NCBI GenBank assembly: GCA_017470935.1 | Contig: JAFUXG010000022.1 | Coordinates: forward strand, 1-64,000 | DNA length: 64,000 bases | Direction: 5' to 3' | From: Lachnospiraceae bacterium | Lineage (GTDB): Bacteria > Bacillota > Clostridia > Lachnospirales > Lachnospiraceae | Part shown: piece by piece, positions 54,454 through 62,312 of the stretch | Layout of the letters: every line of letters starts with the position of its first letter | Position numbering within the stretch: position 1 is the first letter of the stretch | Position numbers and translations under genes: made by a program | The notes under the pieces: generated by a model | The model's database searches: none | The model's input: only the letters and a program-made list of their open reading frames with translations | What the model was told of the DNA's origin: nothing

Positions 54454-55542
54454 TCATTTATCTCCATGAGGATGTATCATTATCTTCACATAATCCTCGG
54501 TCTTATCCCTCATAATACTGAGTCCATCCTGTAGCTTATTCAGGCTATACCTATGGGAGATGAGCTGTGACGGTCTGATGCGCCCCTCATCCATTCTGTT
54601 GATGGCGTAATGCCAGTCATCATTCTGCTCTCCTGTAAAGGATGAATTCCATGTACCCTTTATCACAAGCTGGTTACGAAGTATCTTCCAGTAGATGCTC
54701 TTCTCGAGTGTCATGTCAGAAGCCGGATTTCCCACAAGCATTATACTGCCGGCGGGAGCTGCCATTTCCACAGCCTTACAGTATGTGTCATTGGTGCCTA
54801 CACATTCGAATATATAGGCAGCACCAACACCATCCGTTTTTTCCAATATCCAATCTACCACATTTCCTTTGGTACTATCACAATAATTGTCAGGCTTTAT
54901 TCCAAGCTCCAATGCTTTATTGCGTTGAAAGACCTTATTACCAACCACATACAAATTCTTAAAGCCTTCATTTATCAGATTCATCGTAAGTAATAAGCCT
55001 ATTGTTCCAAGGCCAATGACAACCACGGGACTTCCTTGTATATTAACATCACCAGACATCCGCCGCATGGCATGGACAGACACAGCCGCGGGCTCCAGCA
55101 TGGCCGCATCATCAAATGACACATTATCAGGGAGCTCTATCAGATTCCTAACCGGAACCGTAACATATTCCGCAAATCCACCGTCACACCTGGAGCCAAG
55201 ATAATTATAATTCCTGCACATTTCAAACTGCTTGTTACGACACGGACCACAGACACCACAGGGAATAAGTGGGAACACACCCATCCTTCTTCCTATGAGA
55301 CTGATGTTATCCCCACTATATAATGCTTCTGTGCCTTCTCCCACCTCACACACAGTGCCGGCAAATTCATGGCCAGGAATAAGTGGATGGGTGTGGGCAC
55401 CTGTCTTATATATTCTTGGAATATCAGAGCCGCAAATTCCCACTGCTTCAACCTTAAGAAGGACCTCTCCCTTGCCAGGAACAGGCCTTTCCAGCTCTTC
55501 ATATTTCAAATCATTGATGCCATACAGTACATGTGCTTTCAT
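54454..55542 (-). CDS. Zinc-dependent polyol dehydrogenase (MDR family, TarJ/GatD-like)
   Basis: 362 residues. Catalytic zinc site VGICGSDIPR and GHEFAGTV, structural zinc cluster CGVCGPCRNKQFEMC, NAD(P) fold VVVIGLGTIGLLLT. Closest patterns are galactitol-1-phosphate 5-dehydrogenase and ribulose-5-phosphate reductase (TarJ). Next to a cytidylyltransferase and a pentose-phosphate epimerase homologue, reduction of ribulose-5-phosphate to ribitol-5-phosphate is a reasonable guess, but other sugar phosphates fit. Last gene of the phosphonate operon, 121 bp after the cytidylyltransferase. Confidence 0.75.
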   Translation of the reverse strand: MKAHVLYGINDLKYEELERPVPGKGEVLLKVEAVGICGSDIPRIYKTGAHTHPLIPGHEFAGTVCEVGEGTEALYSGDNISLIGRRMGVFPLIPCGVCGPCRNKQFEMCRNYNYLGSRCDGGFAEYVTVPVRNLIELPDNVSFDDAAMLEPAAVSVHAMRRMSGDVNIQGSPVVVIGLGTIGLLLTMNLINEGFKNLYVVGNKVFQRNKALELGIKPDNYCDSTKGNVVDWILEKTDGVGAAYIFECVGTNDTYCKAVEMAAPAGSIMLVGNPASDMTLEKSIYWKILRNQLVIKGTWNSSFTGEQNDDWHYAINRMDEGRIRPSQLISHRYSLNKLQDGLSIMRDKTEDYVKIMIHPHGDK

Positions 55543-55663
55543 CTATTAACCTCTTTTTGTTCAATATCTTTCAATACATTATACTTCGCTATATCAGAAT
55601 TTTTATTATTCGTATTACTCATTTAAATTAAAACAAATTCTATATTATCACTCATATAATTAT

Positions 55664-56413
55664 TTATTTTAATAACTCTTTATAGTGCTCAAGATCCTCT
55701 CTGGTGGTTATCTTGAAGTTCTCTTCCTCTCCCGGGATCATCACTACATCAAGTCCCACCATAACTGCTGGCTCGGTAGAACCCCTGATCTCCATTATCT
55801 TGTCAGGCAGAAGGGCTTCGCATGCCTTAAGATATTGTGAAAGACGAAAAACCTCCGGTGCCTGTCCTGCAAACACCCTATCCCTGTTAAGAAGCTCTGA
55901 TATTCCTCTGCCATCCTCACTGTAATAGACTGTGTCCTTCATTGGCAGCACAGGCATCACACCATCATGTCCATAGCATGCCTCTATACAACGTGTAATC
56001 AGACCAACAGAAGCAAGGGGTCTTGCTGCATCATGGATGATCACCAGAATATCTTCCTGCGCATCTGTAATATCCCTCAGCGCATTCAGTATGGACAGCT
56101 GCCTGTTATCACCTGGCTTTGAAAAACCATGAAGCTTATATGCCCCCGTAAAGTCCCGGTCATCCATGCTACAATCTGACACATCCAGCCCGCCCATATA
56201 ATATTCAGACAGGACTCTGTACTCATCCATTATCTTATCATGCCACATTTCATCTGCCACGATGCGTATACCGCTTACCAAGGCACACTCCATGAAGGGA
56301 CGGATGCTCTCCGTTATGATCATCCTGTCATTTACTTCAATATACTGCTTAGGTATATCCATATTCATTCTGTTGCCGGTTCCACCCGACAGGATCACAG
56401 CAATACATTTCAT
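55664..56413 (-). CDS. IspD/TarI-like cytidylyltransferase
   Basis: 249 residues. ILSGGTGNRMNMDIPKQYIE is the nucleotide loop, IIHDAARPLAS the metal/substrate strand and GEEENFKITTREDLEHYKEL the family end. Forms CDP-alcohols from CTP. In this cluster the substrate could be ribitol-5-phosphate (TarI-like) or the phosphonate. A housekeeping IspD is less likely given the operon and the extended, divergent middle region (GGLDVSDCSMDDRDFTGAYK). Starts 3 nt after the decarboxylase stop. Confidence 0.8.
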   Translation of the reverse strand: MKCIAVILSGGTGNRMNMDIPKQYIEVNDRMIITESIRPFMECALVSGIRIVADEMWHDKIMDEYRVLSEYYMGGLDVSDCSMDDRDFTGAYKLHGFSKPGDNRQLSILNALRDITDAQEDILVIIHDAARPLASVGLITRCIEACYGHDGVMPVLPMKDTVYYSEDGRGISELLNRDRVFAGQAPEVFRLSQYLKACEALLPDKIMEIRGSTEPAVMVGLDVVMIPGEEENFKITTREDLEHYKELLK

Positions 56414-56416
56414 AGG

Positions 56417-57673
56417 TTATTCTCCACTTCTTCTCAGATACTCCATGAAATTCTCCTTGTTCTCCAGCGCAGTAGTAGTGGGTCTACCCAAATCATCACG
56501 GGCTCCGATTGCACATTTAACCTCAATAAGTGTGAGGTCATTCCGTTCCTTTGCTGCCTCTAATTCCCTATCAAGGCTCCCGTAATCTGCCACGCAAACT
56601 GCATTGGGATATCCACAGGATCTGGCTATCTCATAGAAGTTCAGATTGCCCATAACTGTAGGCTGACCACCCACTGTCTCATGGGAGCCGTTATTGATCA
56701 CTATATGAATAAGATTATTCGGATGGCAGTTTGCTATGACCGGCATGGCTCCCATGTGCATCAGGGCTGCACCATCTCCGTCAATACACCACACCTTCTT
56801 ATCCGGCTTGTTGACCGCCACGCCAAGTGCTATTGATGAACAGTGTCCCATGGAACCAACCGTCAGAAAATCATACTGATGCGCATTCTTCGTAATATCA
56901 TCACGGACATCATCATTCTTCATAATACCATCACGGCTATCATCGTTCTTCGTAATATCATCATGGACATCATCATTCGCATCTGCGTCACACGCATCAT
57001 CATCCACATGCGCATCAATACCTTGCTCACGTATCTCAAACAGCTCTCTGGATGCTTTGCCTGTTGTGCTTATAACAGGATCATCCCCGCTGTATCTCAC
57101 GATATGTCTGATTATCTCTTCCCTTGTCATATCATTGCCGTTCTCATATTGAACCCTGCCATCATAGGAAAGTGCGCCCTTGCTCACCACCAACGCCACA
57201 TCCTTTCCCGCAAAAAGCTTCTCACGATACCTTGCCATTACAGCCCTTAACTCTTCTTCTGTTGTTTCCTTAGTGATGACAAAGCTGGATATCCCCATGT
57301 CACCAAGAAGCTTCAGAGTGACCTCTCCCTGGTATATGTGCTGCGGTTCATCATGCACTCCAGGCTCTCCCCTCCATCCGATAATGAATATCACAGGGAT
57401 CGCATATACCTTATCATTAAGGAGGCTCGCCACGGGATTGATGATATTACCCTCTCCTGAATTCTGCATATATACTACAGGAACCTTTCCTGTAGCAAGA
57501 TGATATCCTGCTGCCAACGCAGTGCAATTCCCTTCATTGGCAGCGATTACATGATGCTTCGGGTCGATCCCATAAGTGTTCATCAGGCAGTCGCAAAGGG
57601 CTTTCAGCTGGCTGTCAGGAACTCCTGTATAAAAATCTGCACCTATTATATCCAATAAAGCTTCAGCCTTCAT
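56417..57673 (-). CDS. ppd: Phosphonopyruvate decarboxylase, with an Asp-rich repeat insert
   Basis: 418 residues. A TPP enzyme in the Ppd family: YTGVPDSQLKALCDCL, AANEGNCTALAAGYHLATGK with the conserved Glu, QNSGEGNIINP, GWRGEPGVHDEPQH and the TPP-magnesium motif CIDGDGAALMHMGAM with NNGSHETVGGQPT. Converts phosphonopyruvate to phosphonoacetaldehyde, pulling the PEP mutase equilibrium forward. Residues about 218-264 are an Asp/Asn-rich insert of near-repeats (DDITKNDD / DGIMKNDD) lying between the TPP-binding halves, not seen in typical members. AAAGGA sets the ATG at 57673. Confidence 0.9.
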   Translation of the reverse strand: MKAEALLDIIGADFYTGVPDSQLKALCDCLMNTYGIDPKHHVIAANEGNCTALAAGYHLATGKVPVVYMQNSGEGNIINPVASLLNDKVYAIPVIFIIGWRGEPGVHDEPQHIYQGEVTLKLLGDMGISSFVITKETTEEELRAVMARYREKLFAGKDVALVVSKGALSYDGRVQYENGNDMTREEIIRHIVRYSGDDPVISTTGKASRELFEIREQGIDAHVDDDACDADANDDVHDDITKNDDSRDGIMKNDDVRDDITKNAHQYDFLTVGSMGHCSSIALGVAVNKPDKKVWCIDGDGAALMHMGAMPVIANCHPNNLIHIVINNGSHETVGGQPTVMGNLNFYEIARSCGYPNAVCVADYGSLDRELEAAKERNDLTLIEVKCAIGARDDLGRPTTTALENKENFMEYLRRSGE

Positions 57674-57799
57674 TATTTCATTTCCTTTCATTCAATTCAC
57701 TTTCAAATCACATTTATGCTTTGATAATGCTAATTATTAAGGCTATGTCACAACTATGATATATGGCATAGTATAATATATCAACACAGAGCAGGCAGT

Positions 57800-59104
57800 T
57801 CATTTACTATGACTCAAGATACTGCGGTATATCCGCTCTATGGCATCCTCCGTAAGCTTAACGGGATTGTTCCTGAGCCTCTCAGTATTAACCGACCTTT
57901 TCAATACGGCATAATCCTTCTCATCTGCCACAGGAATACTGATGCCAAGCCTCTCGATCAATCGGTCAAAAAATGATCCCACCAATGCAGCACTGCCGAT
58001 TCCAAGAGCCTCCATGAGTTCATTAAATGTACTCTGCAGGTATTCCTTACCACGGGAATCTATGCAGTCATCAACATGCTCTAACATATATGGGAATAAT
58101 CCAGCCACGCAAATGGCGGCAGCATGTCCATGGGCTATCCCATACAGGCTGGTTAGCTTGTAGCACATGGCATGGCCGGCCGTGGTCTGGGTTATGTCAA
58201 TAGCCTTCCCTGCAAGATATGCAGCCTGCTGCATATTATCATTGTATCCTTTATTCTTCGGTCTTGGCACTTCCTTTATATCATCCTTGTCAACACAGAC
58301 ATCCCTATCAGCCTTACTGTCAGTTCCTTCTGTACCTCCAATGTCTTCTCCACTTTGTATACCGGAGAACTCGGCAGTTCCATCGATTATATTCTCCCCA
58401 AGATATCCGTTCACATTATGAAGTATCAGCCTTATAGCCTCCCTCGAATACTCCTTGCTCTCATCAGTACTGTTGACAGACCAATAGGACTCCACCGCAT
58501 GGCAAAAGGCATCCAGCATCGTAGCCTTCTTCTGGTAGAGCGGCAGCTTTTCCAGCACACTGCTGTCAAGAACAGCCGCCGATGGTATAATGCTGCGATC
58601 AGAGACAGACTGCTTCTCTCCTTTATAATAAATGACAGCAAACCTTGTAACCTCAGAACCGGTTCCCGCAGTTGTAGGGATCGCCATCAGCGGAATATCA
58701 TTAGGCACTATTTCCCGGGACAGGTATGTTACTTCCATGCCATCTTCAGGCTTTGCATTATTGTCACCCGGCGTTTCCTTATTATTATCCATATAAGCGA
58801 ACGCCTTGATACATTTGGCAACATCAATAGCAGAGCCGCCCCCTGCAGCAATGATCATATCGCAGTTTTCCTCCTTGAACATGCGGACGCCCTCAGCCAC
58901 CGACTCATACCGCGGATTAGGCTCAAAGCCACTGAACCTTACGACCCGAATCCCTGTCGACCTATATAGATCGCTAAAGTATGGATCGTATCTCAGATAT
59001 TTAATAGAATTACCACACACAAGCATGATCCTTTGCACATGTAAGGAAATAAGATATTCATTTAATTCATCCAAGTCCCCATCGACCCTGATCACTGTCT
59101 GCAT
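57800..59104 (-). CDS. Iron-type alcohol dehydrogenase, probable phosphonoacetaldehyde reductase
   Basis: 434 residues against about 380 in the family. Cofactor loop GGGSAIDVAK (88-97), TTAGTGSEVTRFAV, metal-site DAFCHAVESYWS and the His pair in YGIAHGHA. Between phosphonopyruvate decarboxylase and PEP mutase, its likely reaction is phosphonoacetaldehyde to 2-hydroxyethylphosphonate (PhpC-like). Residues about 241-288 (Gly/Asp/Glu/Lys-rich, then RPKNKG) form an insert. No transaminase for 2-aminoethylphosphonate is present, which supports the hydroxy branch. Confidence 0.82.
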   Translation of the reverse strand: MQTVIRVDGDLDELNEYLISLHVQRIMLVCGNSIKYLRYDPYFSDLYRSTGIRVVRFSGFEPNPRYESVAEGVRMFKEENCDMIIAAGGGSAIDVAKCIKAFAYMDNNKETPGDNNAKPEDGMEVTYLSREIVPNDIPLMAIPTTAGTGSEVTRFAVIYYKGEKQSVSDRSIIPSAAVLDSSVLEKLPLYQKKATMLDAFCHAVESYWSVNSTDESKEYSREAIRLILHNVNGYLGENIIDGTAEFSGIQSGEDIGGTEGTDSKADRDVCVDKDDIKEVPRPKNKGYNDNMQQAAYLAGKAIDITQTTAGHAMCYKLTSLYGIAHGHAAAICVAGLFPYMLEHVDDCIDSRGKEYLQSTFNELMEALGIGSAALVGSFFDRLIERLGISIPVADEKDYAVLKRSVNTERLRNNPVKLTEDAIERIYRSILSHSK

Positions 59105-59202
59105 GTCTAATCTCCTACGATAATGTGAAAAATTACAAATCTATAACCTGCTGTGGTATATCATTCTTTAGCCTTCATTCTTCATCCGCCAGCCATGATA
59201 TA

Positions 59203-61377
59203 TCACATCTCCTCAGGGATCATCCTGATTATCTCATCAAACGGCATGAGCATGCTGTCACACTCCTGCGCCCTATGGTTCTCAAGTATGATCCTTGCTG
59301 CATTCTGGATTGCGGGAACTGTGGCACGCATCAATTGATTTGCGTAAATGACCACATTTACTCCACGTTCTTTAAACTCCTCCTCAGTGACAGAATTAAA
59401 TGAGGTGGGCACAACAACAATGTATGTCTGTTGATCCTTCGCCCGAAACCTTTCCACAAACTCAAAGATCTCTGCCGGATCCTTCTTGCGGCTATGGATC
59501 ATGATAGCATCAGCACCAGCCTTACTAAATGCGAAGGCTCTCTCTAACGCATCCTCCATGCCCTGCTCTAATATCAGGGACTCAATTCTTGCACAGATCA
59601 TGAACTCCTTTGTCTTCTGCGCCTTCTTTCCGGCAGTGATCTTAGCTCTGAAGCCCTCTATGGAATCCTGGGTCTGTGCCACCTCAGTCCCGAACAGGCT
59701 GTTTTTCTTAAGACCAGTCTTATCCTCAATGATGATCATAGAGACCCCCAGACGTTCCAGAGTCCTGACCGTATAGACAAAATGCTCCGTCTTTCCGCCT
59801 GTGTCTCCATCAAAGATAACAGGCTTGGTGGTAACCTCCATAAGATCCTCAATGGTCCTGAACCTTGATGTCATATCAACAAGTTCTATATCAGGCTTGC
59901 CCTTTGCGGTAGAATCACACAGGCTGGACACCCACATGGCATCAAACTGATGGGCGCCACCCTCCTGATACACCACCGTATCCTCAACTATAAGTCCTGT
60001 AAGACCATCATGAGCCTCCATGGCCGTTACAAGTCCCTTTATCTCCAGCTCACGACGGAGCCTTCCTCTTCTTATATCAGGCATTGCAAGGTCAGACCTC
60101 GTACGCAGTTCCAGCTCCTTATATTTATCATCCTTCGAGAAAGGGAACTCCACCAGCTTACCTCCATATGAAGCAAGTATTGACGTCACCTCATCCCTGA
60201 CAGGCTTCTGGAATCCGGTCACCCAGTCATCCCCATGAACTACAATATCAGGCTTATACCTTTTCAAAACATCCCGATAGCTTAAGCTCGTCTGTTCTAC
60301 CACATGGTGTACCCCTGCAATATTCTCCATCATAAGCTTCCTGTCATTAAATGGTACCAGAGGATACCTCTTGTAGCTGGAAATAGCCTCATCCGATAGC
60401 ACACCTATTATCAGCTTGCCGAGACGCTGTGCCTTCTTAATGATACTGATGTGGCCCCCATGAATGATATCAGTAGAGAAGCACATATATACAGTCCGTG
60501 ACTTGACCTCCTTAAGCTTCGCAGAAACAACAGCAAGATCCTCCGGATCATCGATCTCATTACAAAGGAGGCTGGCAACATCCAATGCATATATATTACA
60601 GCTGTCAGAAACCTCATTAAATGCATTCTCAGCATAACATTTCCTCTTTGCCTCATCCCCGGACTCACAGTACTCAATTATCTTATCAAGCCATATCCCC
60701 CAGTCCTCTTTCTTTATCTTATATAGGGGCTGTGCAGCCATGGCATCATTGAAGAACTCGATTCCTATACTGCTAATCTTCCCTGCCATCAAACCTTCTG
60801 ACGGTATACAGCTTTCTATGGCCGAACCTTCAGCTTTTAATCCCCTCTGCTGTTTGACAGTAGCTTGATCATTATCTTCATCACCATCCGTATTCTTCAA
60901 AGCATCCGATCCATAACCGCCACCAAACTCAGATCCTCCCTTACAGATCACAGCCTTAAAATCCTTCTGTGGCAGCTCCAAGGTCGAGCTGACAGTCATG
61001 CAGCTGACAGTACTCTCCATCAGCCTATCCATGACCTCGTTCTCAAACACCAGATCCCCATGCATAAGAATGATATCATCATCCAAATATTCCCTGGCAC
61101 AGTATATGGAATATATATAATTAGTCTCCCTGTAGAGCTCATTTTTAACAAAAGTAATATGAATGGGAATATTAAGACTTTCACAGTAATTGACAAGCAC
61201 GGAATCAAAGGCTCCCGTAGTCATAACAACCTCGGAAACACCCACCTCCGAAAGCATATGCAGTTGTCTTGACAGAATTGTTTCACCATTAGAAATCTCC
61301 GTCATACATTTGGGATGCTCCGATGTAAGAACCCCCATGCGCGTTCCCATTCCTGAATTAAGTATCAATGCTTTCAT
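59203..61377 (-). CDS. pepM: Three-domain phosphoenolpyruvate mutase fused to two nucleotidyltransferase domains
   Basis: 724 residues. Domain 1 (about 1-290): LicC/MobA-like nucleotidyltransferase, LILNSGMGTRMG, HPKCMTE, ILMHGDLVFENEV, interrupted by a low-complexity insert (about 148-196). Domain 2 (296-425): TagD/GCT-like cytidylyltransferase with FSTDIIHGGHI and HGDDW. Domain 3 (435-724): PEP mutase, IFDGDTGG, IIEDKTGLKKNS and IMIHSRKKDP. The mutase rearranges PEP to phosphonopyruvate; domain 1 probably attaches CMP to the finished phosphonate, as known PntC-type fusions do. AGGAGG upstream. It anchors the interpretation of the whole operon. Confidence 0.9.
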   Translation of the reverse strand: MKALILNSGMGTRMGVLTSEHPKCMTEISNGETILSRQLHMLSEVGVSEVVMTTGAFDSVLVNYCESLNIPIHITFVKNELYRETNYIYSIYCAREYLDDDIILMHGDLVFENEVMDRLMESTVSCMTVSSTLELPQKDFKAVICKGGSEFGGGYGSDALKNTDGDEDNDQATVKQQRGLKAEGSAIESCIPSEGLMAGKISSIGIEFFNDAMAAQPLYKIKKEDWGIWLDKIIEYCESGDEAKRKCYAENAFNEVSDSCNIYALDVASLLCNEIDDPEDLAVVSAKLKEVKSRTVYMCFSTDIIHGGHISIIKKAQRLGKLIIGVLSDEAISSYKRYPLVPFNDRKLMMENIAGVHHVVEQTSLSYRDVLKRYKPDIVVHGDDWVTGFQKPVRDEVTSILASYGGKLVEFPFSKDDKYKELELRTRSDLAMPDIRRGRLRRELEIKGLVTAMEAHDGLTGLIVEDTVVYQEGGAHQFDAMWVSSLCDSTAKGKPDIELVDMTSRFRTIEDLMEVTTKPVIFDGDTGGKTEHFVYTVRTLERLGVSMIIIEDKTGLKKNSLFGTEVAQTQDSIEGFRAKITAGKKAQKTKEFMICARIESLILEQGMEDALERAFAFSKAGADAIMIHSRKKDPAEIFEFVERFRAKDQQTYIVVVPTSFNSVTEEEFKERGVNVVIYANQLMRATVPAIQNAARIILENHRAQECDSMLMPFDEIIRMIPEEM

Positions 61378-61493
61378 GTTTTTCCTCCTGTCTCTTTTAC
61401 CTGCCCCTCAAATCTATCCACATAATATATTTCATTTTGCTACTAAATAATAGGCAAAGCAAAATCCTGTATATCAATATACGCCATTATCTA

Positions 61494-62153
61494 TCATACA
61501 GCTTCACGAATCTCACTAAGTATCTCATCATAGGACCTTCCTTTACCAAAAAGAAGATTAGTTCCAAGCACAAAGCCCTTCACGCCCATTGGAGCAAACA
61601 GCTCAATCTTATCCAAGGTACATGCTCCATCCCAGTACACTTCAAAATCCATATCCTCTTTCATTGATAACAGCTTCTTATATTTCTCTCCAACATAAGC
61701 CCTGTACATCTGACCGGCATTACCGGGATTCACAGACATTACCAGCACCTTCTTAACAATTCTTAACATCTCGTATATGGTCTCCACACTGGTTCCGGGG
61801 TTGATTGCTAGTCCCGGGGTCAGCCCTGCATCTATTACCTTTTGAAGGGTTGTAGAGGGATGATACTCCGCCTCAGGATGAATGTAAATGGTATCGCCCT
61901 TCTTAAGGCTTCTTATGAACAAATCCACCGTATTATTGGGATGCTCCACCATAAGATGCACATCCATAGGTGTATCAGTAAGTCCTCTTATACATCTGAG
62001 ATCATTTAATGACATTGCATAGTTTGGCACATACCGTCCATCCATTATATCAATATGAAATGAATCAATTCCCGCTGCATCTAACGCAGTTACCTCTTTC
62101 TCCAGATTCCTGAAATCCGCACACATCATTGACGCCATAAGTTCAAATTGCAT
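61494..62153 (-). CDS. Ribulose-phosphate 3-epimerase family protein
   Basis: 219 residues, TIM barrel. ASMMCADFRNLEKEV, DSFHIDIMDGRYVPN, MDVHLMVEHP and VMSVNPGNAGQ are the family motifs; the last catalytic strand reads VYWDGACT in place of EVDGGV, keeping the Asp. It likely interconverts a ketopentose or ketohexose phosphate. Within this operon it could feed ribulose-5-phosphate to the TarJ-like dehydrogenase. Divergent enough that a different sugar is possible. AAAGGAGGG 6 nt before the ATG. Confidence 0.8.
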   Translation of the reverse strand: MQFELMASMMCADFRNLEKEVTALDAAGIDSFHIDIMDGRYVPNYAMSLNDLRCIRGLTDTPMDVHLMVEHPNNTVDLFIRSLKKGDTIYIHPEAEYHPSTTLQKVIDAGLTPGLAINPGTSVETIYEMLRIVKKVLVMSVNPGNAGQMYRAYVGEKYKKLLSMKEDMDFEVYWDGACTLDKIELFAPMGVKGFVLGTNLLFGKGRSYDEILSEIREAV

Positions 62154-62312
62154 CTGACCACCCTCCTTTGCATTTTATGAGTACGAAAAAAAGAAGCCAT
62201 AACATGGCTTCATTATAAACTATTTGTAGTCGATTGGCAAATTGTTAATATATCGTGATTAATTCATCTTTTCTATGTGTTGACACAATAATATCATCCT
62301 AGAGTAATCATT

